Assembly: GCF_002904345.1 (NCBI RefSeq)
Contig: NZ_PEIH01000005.1
Location: 984,449-1,048,448 of the forward strand
From: Bacteroidetes bacterium endosymbiont of Geopemphigus sp.
GTDB lineage: Bacteria; Bacteroidota; Bacteroidia; Flavobacteriales; Blattabacteriaceae
Length of the DNA: 64,000 nucleotides
Direction: 5' to 3'
Part shown: piece after piece, positions 19,797 to 28,867 of the stretch
Numbering within the stretch: position 1 is the stretch's first letter
Layout: each line of letters opens with the position of its first letter
The notes under the pieces: model-generated
Seen by the model: only the letters and a program-made list of their open reading frames with translations
Databases searched by the model: none
Told to the model about the DNA's origin: nothing
Program-made: the position numbers and the translations under genes

Positions 19797-20522
19797 TTAA
19801 ATAAACGAAGAGTTTTTTCCTGTTATTACTTTACTGAGCAAGTTTTCGCGTCGATATTTGCGAAACAGCTGAGCAACTATCTGAACACTCTCTTCACAGC
19901 GTTGTACAATATTATTCCACTGTTTTCTTTTCTCATAATACATATGATATACTTCATTTTCCTTTACACCCCTATTATTAGGAATATGAAAAACTTCCGC
20001 TAATAGCTCTAAAGATGTAAAATATCTGCAGTCTCCAAAACGCCAGAGGTCCATAGTATCGAGATATGTGCTTTCCCATGGTTTTTTACCTTGTAAATCA
20101 AGAACATCAGAAATCTGGAGATTGTTGATCAACATGCGTCTGCAAAGAAAAGGAAAATAAAACTCTTTAGCATTATGCGCACAAAGAAAATGCTCTGAAG
20201 GGTTGTAATGTTTATTTAACAAATCGATGAACTCTGCTAACAGTGCCGACTCATTATCACCATAGAAACTCTTTACACGAAATGCATCTGTGCCTTGGAT
20301 ATAGCCACAAGAAATACAAAGAACTCTAGAGAATTCCGCCCATATAGCCGCTCGTTCCATGAAATATTCCTCTACTCTGCGCTCTTCTTCCTTTATATGA
20401 GCGATTTTATTTCTGAAAATTCGCCTCATAGTCTCGGAAAGCTCTTCAAAATGAGCTACCACAGGAACTGTTTCAATATGGACAAAAAGAACGGATTCAG
20501 AAGGAATTTTAGCAATCCTCAC
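19797..20522 (-). CDS. PolB-like 3'-5' exonuclease, full length but with catalytic acids replaced
   Basis: 241 residues matching the predicted 3'-5' exonuclease family related to the PolB proofreading domain. Family landmarks in order are LFVHIETVPVVAHFEEL (family: DIETVP), MERAAIWAEFSRVLCISCGY, VKSFYGDNESALLAEF, LCAHNAKEFYFPFLCRRML (family: NGKEFDFP), LDLQGKKPWES and LDTMDLWRFGDCRYFTSLELL, ending RCEESVQIVAQL (family: YCEKDV). The Exo I Asp is His, the Exo II Asp is Tyr, and both Tyr and Asp of Exo III are lost. The frame is fully open. It is either a non-catalytic protein or a very young pseudogene. Confidence 0.8.
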   Translation of the reverse strand: MRIAKIPSESVLFVHIETVPVVAHFEELSETMRRIFRNKIAHIKEEERRVEEYFMERAAIWAEFSRVLCISCGYIQGTDAFRVKSFYGDNESALLAEFIDLLNKHYNPSEHFLCAHNAKEFYFPFLCRRMLINNLQISDVLDLQGKKPWESTYLDTMDLWRFGDCRYFTSLELLAEVFHIPNNRGVKENEVYHMYYEKRKQWNNIVQRCEESVQIVAQLFRKYRRENLLSKVITGKNSSFI

Positions 20523-20534
20523 TATTAAATAAAA

Positions 20535-20657
20535 TTAATTTGCAGCAGTCTGATCAGTCTTTTTCTTGCGTCTTAAATTTTTTTGACTTAAACGAGTACT
20601 CCCATAAGTACCTCTGTTAATTTTTCCGTGACGGGTTTTCTGATCCCCCTTTCCCAT
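20535..20657 (-). CDS. 30S ribosomal protein bTHX
   Basis: A 40-codon gene, MGKGDQKTRHGKINRGTYGS and then TRLSQKNLRRKKKTDQ. The start MGKGDxKxRxGKxxRGTYG is the hallmark of bTHX, a small basic protein bound at the head of the small subunit in Thermus and Bacteroidetes. It ends 12 bases before the exonuclease ATG, so both may share a transcript. It is easily missed because of its size. Confidence 0.88.
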   Translation of the reverse strand: MGKGDQKTRHGKINRGTYGSTRLSQKNLRRKKKTDQTAAN

Positions 20658-20755
20658 AATCTATTTATTTTTGTGATTTAGAAATAGTTGATTTATTGTA
20701 TGCACAAAGTTAAAAAATATTACATTAAAGAACTTCACCAAGTTATAAGATTTTC

Positions 20756-21356
20756 ATGAAAAAAGCGCTTATCATCGTTGATGTTTAAAATGATTTTATA
20801 GAAGATGGAGCGTTGCCCATACCAAAGGGAAGTGACATTATTTTTGAGATAAATCAAGAACAAAAAAAATTGATCTGATAGTGGCTACGAAGGATTGGCA
20901 TCCGTCTGATCATAAAAGTTTTACTCCGATCAACCTAAAAAAAAGCATTTAAAAGCATTCTTTGGCAAGGGAAAGAGCAAGCATTTTGGCCTGAGCATTG
21001 CATACAGGGTAGCAAAGGTCCAGATTTGGTCGAATCATCTAGACACCGGGCTGTGCGAGCTATATTTAGAAGGGGCATGCATCCGGAAAGAGGTAGCTAT
21101 AGTGCATTTTGATAATGCACATCTTCATGCTACAGACCTGGGTAGTTACTCAATAGCTTGGGAGTAGAATCAGTTTTTATCTGTGGATTGGCCGCTGATT
21201 ATTGTGTATATTACACGGATTAGGATGCTAAATTTGGTATTCAACGATTTTTATCTATGTCACTTAACAAGATATATCGATAAAGAATACTATTTATTAA
21301 AAGCTCTTGAAAAAATGAAATCAAAAGATATACATCTGGAAAATAAAATGCATTAA
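20756..21356 (+). pseudogene. pncA: Decayed nicotinamidase
   Basis: PncA deamidates nicotinamide for NAD salvage. It starts MKKALIIVDV, then TAA at codon 11 where the family has Gln (VDVQNDF), and continues in frame NDFIEDGALPIPKGSD. A frameshift leads to DLIVATKDWHPSDHKSFTPI (about 20874-20933), then FWPEHCIQGSKGPD, FRRGMHPERGSYSAF, SLGVESVFICGLAADYCVYY (about 21155-21212) and a C-terminal segment TRYIDKEYYLLKALEKMKS ending at TAA 21354-21356. The catalytic triad Asp, Lys and Cys all remain legible. At least five lesions are present. Confidence 0.85.
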
Positions 21357-21358
21357 TT

Positions 21359-21622
21359 ATGGAGTCTATTATCGATAAGCTAATTAATGATATAAACGCC
21401 TTTGAAGAAAGATTTAATTTTTCTCAAAATCAAAAAGAATTAATTAAGATTTTAAACAAAGAACTTCCAGAAAAACTTCATAGAAAAATTGGAAAACTCT
21501 GTTTTAAGTGTCTTGAAAGCCCTCATATAAGCACGGAGGTAAAAAAACTGGCAAAAAAACGTCTTTTCAAATTACTCAAAAAATATCCCAGAATAGCGGA
21601 AAATAATAAAAAACCCACTTAA
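21359..21622 (+). CDS. Hypothetical 87-residue protein
   Basis: The ATG lies two bases after the pncA stop. The product is highly charged and predicted helical (MESIIDKLINDINAFEERF and on), with a Lys-rich C-terminus and no signal peptide or membrane segment. Cys occur only at positions 43 and 46 (LCFKC). I recognise no family. The clean frame and operon-like spacing argue for a real gene, although its upstream partner is dead. It converges with sufS 12 bases away. Confidence 0.5.
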   Translation: MESIIDKLINDINAFEERFNFSQNQKELIKILNKELPEKLHRKIGKLCFKCLESPHISTEVKKLAKKRLFKLLKKYPRIAENNKKPT

Positions 21623-21634
21623 AATTCTAAATTT

Positions 21635-22861
21635 TCAGGAAATTAACATTTTAGAGGCTTTACCAACGGCATCACAAAGTTTTTCAACTTCTTCCAGCGT
21701 ATTATAAACAGCAAAGCTCGCGCGTACTGTTCCCGGGGCATTTAATACACGCATAAGAGGCTGTGCGCAGTGATGCCCCGTACGTACTGCAATACCCATT
21801 CTATCGAGAATACTACCTACATCAAATGGATGAGCGCATGATAAATTAAAAGAGGTTACGGCTGAACGCAACGCTCTATTGGCATAGAGCAAAAGATTAG
21901 GTATCTCTTGTAAAGATCTGTTTGCTTCATCGAGTAAATAAGTTTCATATATCTTAATACGTTCCATGCCTATATGCTCTAAAAAGCTAAACGCTTGCTC
22001 CCAAGCAATAATACCGGCGATATTAGGCGTACCGGCCTCTAGCTTAAATGGTAACTCTGCATAAAGCGTTTTTTCGAAAGAAACTTCTTTAATCATTTCA
22101 CCTCCTCCTTGCCAGGGGGGAAATCGTTCTAATAATTTTCTCTTTCCATAAAGCGCTCCAACCCCTGTAGGTCCATACATCTTGTGAGCGGAAAAAGCAT
22201 AAAAATCAACACCTAACTCGCGTACATCTATCTGACTGTGCGAGATGGCCTGAGCGCCATCTATAAGCACCCAGGCACCTTGTTCATGTGCTTTTTTTAT
22301 GATTTTCCTTACAGGATTTATCACTCCCAAAGCGTTGGAAACATGGTTAACCGCCACTAGACGTGTTCGCTCATTTAAAAGCGTGTCGAGGCATTCTAAA
22401 TTTAAACAAGCATTACGATCTATAGGTATGATGCGTAAGCGCGCTTTTTTGCGTTGACAGAGCATCTGCCAGGGAACAATATTCGAGTGGTGTTCCAATT
22501 CAGAAAGAATGATCTCATCTCCTTCATTTATGAAATCACTTATAATTACAGAGATTAAATTAATAGATTCGGTAGTACCTTTGGTGAATATGATCTCCTG
22601 TACGTTCGAAGCGTTAATAAACTGACGAAGATGCTCCCGACTTTGCTCCATGGCTTCTGTAGCGAGATTACTGATATAGTGAACGCCGCGATGCACATTG
22701 GCATTTATAGTAAGATAGTACTCATCTATAGCATTAATAACTGCTGAGGGTTTTTGGGTAGTAGCTGCATTATCCAAATATATCCAGGGCTTTTGATAAA
22801 CCTCTTGACAGAGGATAGGAAAATTAGCACGAATTTCAAGAATTTCTGATGGTGATAGCAT
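21635..22861 (-). CDS. sufS: SufS cysteine desulfurase
   Basis: PLP enzyme that supplies sulfur from cysteine for Fe-S cluster assembly. 408 residues. The start contains PWIYLDNAATTQKP (25-38), then GTTESINL, ELEHHSNIVPW and DGAQAISHS (PLP-binding Asp). The Schiff-base Lys is in FSAHKMYGPTGVGALYG (about 224-240). The active-site Cys is in AVRTGHHCAQPLM (about 360-372). This is the group II (SufS-type) arrangement with a short catalytic loop. It is last gene of the suf operon, 8 bases after sufD. Confidence 0.97.
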   Translation of the reverse strand: MLSPSEILEIRANFPILCQEVYQKPWIYLDNAATTQKPSAVINAIDEYYLTINANVHRGVHYISNLATEAMEQSREHLRQFINASNVQEIIFTKGTTESINLISVIISDFINEGDEIILSELEHHSNIVPWQMLCQRKKARLRIIPIDRNACLNLECLDTLLNERTRLVAVNHVSNALGVINPVRKIIKKAHEQGAWVLIDGAQAISHSQIDVRELGVDFYAFSAHKMYGPTGVGALYGKRKLLERFPPWQGGGEMIKEVSFEKTLYAELPFKLEAGTPNIAGIIAWEQAFSFLEHIGMERIKIYETYLLDEANRSLQEIPNLLLYANRALRSAVTSFNLSCAHPFDVGSILDRMGIAVRTGHHCAQPLMRVLNAPGTVRASFAVYNTLEEVEKLCDAVGKASKMLIS

Positions 22862-22869
22862 TTTAAGTG

Positions 22870-24192
22870 TTATAAAGCGAATTCAAAATGCACATTCAAT
22901 TTTTTACCTATAAGCTCGTGAATATGGTTTTTCAATTGTGGAATAGGAATATGCTCGAGCACCTCCCTGGAAAAAGCAAACAAGAGTTGGGCACGAGCTT
23001 GTTTTTCAGGAATGCCTCGCGATCGCAAATAAAAAAGAGCTTGCTGATTGAGTTGCCCTACCGTGCAACCATGGGAGCAGCGGACGTCATCGGCAAAGAT
23101 TTCAAGTTGCGGCTTTGTATTTATGGTAGCCTCATGAGAAAGTAAGACATTATTGCTCTGCTGAAAAGCATTGGTTTTCTGCGCTTGTTTACGCACCGTA
23201 ATTTTTCCATTGAAAACCCCTATGGATTTGTCGTCAAAAATACCCTTATAAATCTCATGACTTTGACCATTAGGATGTGCGTGCTCCATCAAAGTGTGGT
23301 GATCTACCAAACTCTCTCCCTGCAGAATACTAAGACCGTTGAGATGTGAATGTACTTCTTGATCGCGTTGATAAACATGTAGGTTATTTCGCACAAGCTC
23401 CCCTCCAAATGAAAAGGTGCCTATTGAGCATTGACTTCCATGATCTTGTGAAACAAACGTATGATCTATCAAAGAGGCCTGAGGTATATCATTCTGAATT
23501 TTGAAATATTCCAAATGGCTATAAGCATTAGCATAAATTTCGGTCACTGAATTGCTTAAAGGGGAATGATTCCCCAAGGCATGATGACGCTCTATGATTT
23601 GCAAATGAGCGCCCTTTCCCAAAATCATCAAATTTCTGGGATGAAGCAAAGTATGGTCAGCTCCCCTACCGGTAGAGAGATACAAGATTTGAACAGGCTT
23701 TTCAACTAAAGTCCCCTCAGGAATATAAATATAAGCTCCATCTTGCGAAAAAGCTGTATTGAGCGCACTTAGACCCTCCTGATTCGGAATCAATTTAGAA
23801 TAATAATTTTCTATGACTGATCCATATTTTTTTAGAGAAAGCGCATGCGAGAGTACACAAATATCTTTATCCTGGTGAGTAGTTTCAGAGAGCCAGGAAC
23901 TATACACTCCATCTACAAATACCAGGCGAAAACTATCGAGATCATCCAAAAGATAAGGTTGTATATCCTTACGTTCCACTGAAGTCTTCTGAGGGGCAAA
24001 AATCGTATAATCTCGCTTAAGTAAAGGCATAAGATGGGTGTATTTCCATTCCTCGTCATTAGGCATTGGAAAACCTCTTTTTTCGAACACATCAATAGCC
24101 ATGCAGCGAAGCTGATGAACATACCTATTGACAGGAATCTGTGTTTCTCGCTGCGCGATATAAGAAGATATGATTCTGTCTTTCAGATCCAT
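22870..24192 (-). CDS. sufD: SufD, Fe-S cluster scaffold subunit
   Basis: Part of the SufBC2D scaffold. 440 residues. The N-terminal region is helical (RGFPMPNDEEWKYTHLMPLL around 39-58). The beta-helix core includes LNTAFSQDGAYIYIPEG and HTFVSQDHGSQCSIGTFSFG. The C-terminal signature reads ADDVRCSHGCTVGQLNQQAL (about 366-385), with the conserved His of SufD. Its ATG overlaps the sufC stop by one base (TAATG). Confidence 0.96.
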   Translation of the reverse strand: MDLKDRIISSYIAQRETQIPVNRYVHQLRCMAIDVFEKRGFPMPNDEEWKYTHLMPLLKRDYTIFAPQKTSVERKDIQPYLLDDLDSFRLVFVDGVYSSWLSETTHQDKDICVLSHALSLKKYGSVIENYYSKLIPNQEGLSALNTAFSQDGAYIYIPEGTLVEKPVQILYLSTGRGADHTLLHPRNLMILGKGAHLQIIERHHALGNHSPLSNSVTEIYANAYSHLEYFKIQNDIPQASLIDHTFVSQDHGSQCSIGTFSFGGELVRNNLHVYQRDQEVHSHLNGLSILQGESLVDHHTLMEHAHPNGQSHEIYKGIFDDKSIGVFNGKITVRKQAQKTNAFQQSNNVLLSHEATINTKPQLEIFADDVRCSHGCTVGQLNQQALFYLRSRGIPEKQARAQLLFAFSREVLEHIPIPQLKNHIHELIGKKLNVHFEFAL

Positions 24193-24950
24193 TATTGAAA
24201 TTTTTTTACTTCTTTTTTAATCCAGTCATAGCCTTTCTTCTCAAGCTCCAGGGCAAGTTCCCGATCACCTGATTTAACAATTTTCCCTTGATAAAGTACA
24301 TGCACGTAATCTGGTATAATATATTTTAAAAGACGCTGATAATGTGTGATGATCAAAATTGCATTGTGACTACTTTTTAGCGTATTGACACCTTCTGATA
24401 CTATTCGAAGCGCATCGATATCCAAACCCGAATCGGTCTCATCAAGAATGGCTAGCTTGGGCTCAAGCATGGACATTTGGAAGACCTCATTGCGTTTTTT
24501 TTCTCCCCCCGAAAAACCCTCGTTTAATGAACGAGAAAGAAAGTTTTTGTCAATTCCTAAGAGTGCTGATTTCTCGCGAATCTTTTTAAGCATTTGAGCT
24601 GCCGACATTTCTTCTAAATTCCTGGCTTTCCTAGAAGCATTCACAGCTGTACGAATGAAATTGGTGACCGATACTCCAGGAATCTCCACAGGATATTGAA
24701 AAGAGAGAAAGATGCCCAAGTGCGCTCTCTCCTCCGGAGAGAGACCTGAAATGTCTTCTCCTTCAAAAAGGAGGCTTCCCTGCGTTAGCTCATACTCTTC
24801 TTTACCAGATATAATTGAAGAAAGCGTACTTTTTCCCGAACCATTAGGACCCATAATGGCATGAATCTCGCCCGATTTGATTTCGAGATTAATTCCTCGA
24901 AGAATATCTTTTCCTTCTATACGGGCATGAAGATTGGTGATATTTAACAT
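24192..24950 (-). CDS. sufC: SufC, ATPase of the Fe-S scaffold
   Basis: Soluble ABC-type ATPase that drives conformational change in SufBC2D. 252 residues. Walker A is GPNGSGKST (about 34-42). The ABC signature is [14 protein letters not shown] (about 147-160), the SufC-specific form. Walker B with its glutamate is [12 protein letters not shown] (about 166-177). The switch His lies in [11 protein letters not shown]. There are no membrane segments. Standard length. The sufB stop lies 44 bases upstream. Confidence 0.97.
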   Translation of the reverse strand: MLNITNLHARIEGKDILRGINLEIKSGEIHAIMGPNGSGKSTLSSIISGKEEYELTQGSLLFEGEDISGLSPEERAHLGIFLSFQYPVEIPGVSVTNFIRTAVNASRKARNLEEMSAAQMLKKIREKSALLGIDKNFLSRSLNEGFSGGEKKRNEVFQMSMLEPKLAILDETDSGLDIDALRIVSEGVNTLKSSHNAILIITHYQRLLKYIIPDYVHVLYQGKIVKSGDRELALELEKKGYDWIKKEVKKFQ

Positions 24951-24994
24951 AATGAATATTGTAAAGGGAAGCTTAAGGGGAAAAATATTTTGTA

Positions 24995-26437
24995 TTATCC
25001 CACGGATCCTTCAAGAGAAATTTCTAAGAGCTTTCTAGCCTCGACAGCAAATTCCATGGGCAGTTTATTGAGCACTTTACTACTGAAACCATTTACGATG
25101 AGAGCTATCGCTTTTTCATCGTCTATACCTCGTTGATTGCAATAAAAAATCTGGTCTTCACCGATTTTTGAAGTGGTAGCTTCATGTTCTATCTGAGCTG
25201 AAGGATTTTTCACCTCTATATAAGGAAAAGTATGCGCTCCACATGAATTGCCCATAAGTAAGGAATCGCACTGAGAAAAATTGCGGGCATTTTGAGCTTT
25301 TGAAGATATTTTCACTAAGCCACGATAACTGTTTTGAGAGTTTCCCGCAGAGATTCCTTTGGAAATAACAGTGCTTCGCGTATTCTTTCCTATATGAATC
25401 ATCTTAGTGCCAGTATCGGCTTGTTGAAAGTTTTTGGTCAAGGCTATCGAGTAGAACTCACCCACAGAATCATCTCCTTTTAAGATACAAGAAGGATATT
25501 TCCAGGTGACAGCTGAGCCAGTTTCCACTTGTGTCCAAGAAATCTTAGCATGTTTTTCACAAAGTCCGCGTTTGGTAACAAAATTATAAACGCCGCCTTT
25601 TCCGTCTTTATCTCCAGGAAACCAATTTTGTACAGTGGAATACTTGATTTCAGATCTTTCTAAGGCGATAAGCTCCACTACAGCAGCATGAAGCTGATTT
25701 TCATCACGTTGCGGAGCAGTACACCCTTCAAGATAACTCACATAGGACCCTTCATCAGCAATGACCAGAGTCCGTTCAAATTGCCCCGTTCCACCTTCAT
25801 TTATACGAAAATAAGTAGAAAGCTCCATTGGGCAGTGTACCCCTTTAGGAATATAACAGAATGAACCATCGGAAAAAACGGCTGAATTCAGAGCTGCATA
25901 AAAATTGTCCGTCCGAGGAACCACAGTTCCTATATATTTTTTAACCAATTCGGAATGCTCGCGTATTGCTTCGCTGATGGGGCAAAAAATTATACCTTTT
26001 TCAGCCAAAGTCTCTTTAAAAGTAGTAGCTACCGAAACTGAATCCATTACTATATCGACAGCTACACCGCTCAAGCGCTTCTGCTCTTCTAATGAAATAC
26101 CCAGTTTTTTGAAAGTATCGAGCAGATCAGAATCTACCTCATCAGAACTATTGAGTACAGTTTTTTTTTTTGGCGCAGCGTAATAGCTGATATCTTGAAA
26201 ATCAGGTTTTTTATAACGAACATTGGCCCATTGAGGTTCTTTCATATCTTTCCAGACGCGAAAAGCTTCCAATCGCCATTGGACCATCCATTCAGGCTCA
26301 CCCTTTTTTTCAGAAAGAGCTCGAACGACACTTTCGTCCAAACCTTTAGGAAATTTATCAGAGTCAATCTGAATATAAAAACCATATTTATAATCGGACT
26401 CGGTGACTTCTTTAAGAATTTTATCGTCTTTACTCAT
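24995..26437 (-). CDS. sufB: SufB, Fe-S cluster scaffold subunit
   Basis: 480 residues, the usual SufB length. Landmarks are [19 protein letters not shown] (46-64), [20 protein letters not shown] (about 177-196), [31 protein letters not shown] (about 222-241), [15 protein letters not shown], then [20 protein letters not shown] (catalytic Cys region, about 392-411) and [20 protein letters not shown]. All expected conserved Cys are present. It lies between sufA and sufC in the operon. Confidence 0.97.
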   Translation of the reverse strand: MSKDDKILKEVTESDYKYGFYIQIDSDKFPKGLDESVVRALSEKKGEPEWMVQWRLEAFRVWKDMKEPQWANVRYKKPDFQDISYYAAPKKKTVLNSSDEVDSDLLDTFKKLGISLEEQKRLSGVAVDIVMDSVSVATTFKETLAEKGIIFCPISEAIREHSELVKKYIGTVVPRTDNFYAALNSAVFSDGSFCYIPKGVHCPMELSTYFRINEGGTGQFERTLVIADEGSYVSYLEGCTAPQRDENQLHAAVVELIALERSEIKYSTVQNWFPGDKDGKGGVYNFVTKRGLCEKHAKISWTQVETGSAVTWKYPSCILKGDDSVGEFYSIALTKNFQQADTGTKMIHIGKNTRSTVISKGISAGNSQNSYRGLVKISSKAQNARNFSQCDSLLMGNSCGAHTFPYIEVKNPSAQIEHEATTSKIGEDQIFYCNQRGIDDEKAIALIVNGFSSKVLNKLPMEFAVEARKLLEISLEGSVG

Positions 26438-26482
26438 GAAAGCTTTTTAATGTCATGCGGAAAATACAAGCTAAAATCTTAC

Positions 26483-26812
26483 TCAAGCAGAAAAACTCTC
26501 GCCACAACCGCAAGTTCGCGTAGCATTTGGATTATTGAAATAAAAACCTCGACCGTTCAAACCTCCAGAGTATTCAAGTGTGGTACCGGCTAAATAAAGA
26601 ACACTTTGTTTGTTAACAAGAATCTTTACTTCACCTTCTTCAAAAATCTTATCTTCTTCAGTTTTTTCTTGATCAAAGGTAAGCTCATAAGAAAGTCCGG
26701 AACATCCTCCATTTCTCACTCCAAAACGCACGAATGAGGCAGCAGGTGATAGTCCTTCTTCTTTCATCAATGCAATTAATTTTTCTTTGGCTGGCTCAGA
26801 TATATTTACCAT
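26483..26812 (-). CDS. sufA: A-type Fe-S cluster carrier (SufA/IscA family)
   Basis: 109 residues from the ATG at 26812, since MVNISEPAKEKLIALMKEEG is the family start; the upstream six-codon extension is not conserved. Three cluster-ligand cysteines are present: GGCSGLSYEL (about 42) and TCGCGESF (about 103 and 105). It delivers Fe-S clusters to apoproteins. It is first gene of the suf operon, 45 bases before sufB. Confidence 0.94.
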   Translation of the reverse strand: MVNISEPAKEKLIALMKEEGLSPAASFVRFGVRNGGCSGLSYELTFDQEKTEEDKIFEEGEVKILVNKQSVLYLAGTTLEYSGGLNGRGFYFNNPNATRTCGCGESFSA

Positions 26813-26831
26813 GATTAGAATTTTTAACACA

Positions 26832-26839
26832 CAAAATTA
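26832..26839 (-). promoter_or_regulatory. -7 box (TAATTTTG) of the suf operon
   Basis: On the minus strand TAATTTTG fits TAnnTTTG and lies 19 bases before the sufA ATG. No IscR- or Fur-like operator could be recognised. Confidence 0.5.
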
Positions 26840-27403
26840 GCACTATTTAAGGATTTTTCGATATTTTTGAAGGAAAAAAATCTAGGAATATATTCATAAA
26901 TCAATTAAATATACACAATAGTTATTGTATAAATACTATTATGATTTTTATTAATATTTGGATGGATTTTATATTTTACAGCAACTATTGAAAATATTTT
27001 TTATATACTCATAAGTTTTGGCACACAGAAATAAATCATTAGCGCTAATACTCCAAATTTCTTAACTGAATTATAAATAAGCAAAAGAAGTTTCTTTTCA
27101 TAATGGTTTTAGTAAAAATAAGGCAGAAAAATATAAATACTTTATAATTAATCTACATTCTAATAAATAGATTTAAAATTGCTCTGAATATCTTATGCAT
27201 TTGAGTTTCTTATAAAAGGAATCTGTCATTAAGTGTGATAAAGCAGAGTTAAAATAAGAGTGTTTTAAGAACTACGAGCTACATAATGAAAAAACAAGAA
27301 GGCAATTAAAATGTTTATAGATTAACGAAAGAGACTTTTCAAAAAAAAAAAAATAAATAGTGTAAATATTATAAAAATCACTATAATATTTGCATGAGTT
27401 GTT
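26840..27403. other. AT-rich spacer between the suf and rpoN operons
   Basis: Very AT-rich, with a run of twelve A near 27340 and no readable protein on either strand. It probably carries the suf upstream region on one side and the rpoN 3' region on the other. No hairpin with a T-run is clear. Confidence 0.45.
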
Positions 27404-28864
27404 TTACTGCAAATGCCTGCGCAGCCTGGCCACGGGAATATGAAGTTGTTCTCTATATTTTGCTACAGTACGTCTAGCTATGCTATATCCTTTTTTCCTG
27501 AGAAGTAAAGCCAATTTTTCATCGCTAAGAGGTGATTTCTTGCCTTCTTTACTAATGAGATCAGCTAATATTTTTTTTATCTCAATGGTAGACACCTCTT
27601 CTCCTTCTTCATTGGTCATACCCTCAGAGAAAAAATCTTTGATAAGAAAAGTACCATAAGGTGTTTCTATATATTTACTACTTACTACCCGAGATATGGT
27701 GGAAATGTCCATGCCTGTATAGATAGCGATATCTTTCAGAACCATAGGGTGCATTTTTTGTTCATCACCGCTCAGAAAATAAGCTCTTTGATAATCAACA
27801 ATGGCGTTCATAGTTAATAACAGCGTATGCTCTCGCTGTTTAACAGCATCTATAAACCATTTAGCCGCATCGAGTTTTTGTTTGATGAAAAGAACTGCAT
27901 TTTTTTGATGAGATGTTCTAGCGCCTTCCTGATAGGAACGCAACATATCGGCATAAGAAGGCGCTACTCTAAGTTCAGGAGCGTTACGAGTGTTAAGCGA
28001 GATTTCGAGTTGTCCTTCTACAATACGCAAGACAAAATCAGGAATGACTTGTTCTGTGGAAAATTGTCCTCCCTCATATATTTTACCAGGTTTAGGATTA
28101 AGACGTTCAATTTGATGAAGTATCACACGAAATTCCTCAGCACTGATTTGAAAACGCTCCTGAATTTTCTCGTAGTGTTTTTTTAAAAAAAGATCAAAAG
28201 CCTCGATAAGCAGATGCTTTGCCAGTACGATAACAGAAGATAAGGGCTTATTTTCAAGTTGAATCAATAAGCACTCTCTTAAATTTCTAGCTCCTACCCC
28301 ATAAGGGTAAAGTTTTTGTACGACATGCAAAAGTAGATGTTCTATTTTATTTACATCCACGTGTAAACCAACTGTGAAAGCCATATCATCTGAGAGATTT
28401 TCCAGACTCCTACGTAGATAACCATCGTCATCTAAATTTCCTAAGATGAAATCAACTATAGCAAGATCTTCTTCACCTAATTGAAAAGTATGCAGTTGTC
28501 CGCGCAAATGATCAAAAAAACTCTCGGTTGAAATAGCTGAAAAAGTTTGTTCTTGCCAATCTGCACCCTGATGGTTCATACGCGTTTTGTAATCGGGCAC
28601 TTCATCATCGCCAAGATATTCGTCAATATTGATATCAGAGGTATCTATAATTTGATCCCCTTCGCACTCATCAAAAGGAGCAATATCTTCATTAGTAGGC
28701 TCGCTTTCCTCATTATGACCAGGTTCAAGTGCAGGGTTTTCCTCAAACTCCCGATCAATGTGCTCTTCAAATGCCAGGGTGGGAAGCTGTATGAGCTTCA
28801 TCAGCTGTATTTGTTGTGGGGATAGTTTATGTTGTAGTTTTTGCTGAAGACGCTGCTTTAACAT
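27404..28864 (-). CDS. rpoN: RNA polymerase sigma-54 factor
   Basis: 486 residues. Region I is Gln/Leu-rich (MLKQRLQQKLQHKLSPQQIQ, then LMKLIQLPTLAFEEHI), as needed for contact with bacterial enhancer-binding proteins. An acidic linker covers about 46-90. The core-binding domain follows, with LIQLENKPL and GARNLRECL. The C-terminal DNA-binding domain has the RpoN box ARRTVAKYRE (about 464-473). All domains are intact. Sigma-54 needs an AAA+ activator; none is in this window. It starts 3 bases after the asnS stop, as last gene of the pyrH-frr-asnS-rpoN cluster. Confidence 0.96.
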   Translation of the reverse strand: MLKQRLQQKLQHKLSPQQIQLMKLIQLPTLAFEEHIDREFEENPALEPGHNEESEPTNEDIAPFDECEGDQIIDTSDINIDEYLGDDEVPDYKTRMNHQGADWQEQTFSAISTESFFDHLRGQLHTFQLGEEDLAIVDFILGNLDDDGYLRRSLENLSDDMAFTVGLHVDVNKIEHLLLHVVQKLYPYGVGARNLRECLLIQLENKPLSSVIVLAKHLLIEAFDLFLKKHYEKIQERFQISAEEFRVILHQIERLNPKPGKIYEGGQFSTEQVIPDFVLRIVEGQLEISLNTRNAPELRVAPSYADMLRSYQEGARTSHQKNAVLFIKQKLDAAKWFIDAVKQREHTLLLTMNAIVDYQRAYFLSGDEQKMHPMVLKDIAIYTGMDISTISRVVSSKYIETPYGTFLIKDFFSEGMTNEEGEEVSTIEIKKILADLISKEGKKSPLSDEKLALLLRKKGYSIARRTVAKYREQLHIPVARLRRHLQ

Positions 28865-28867
28865 TTT

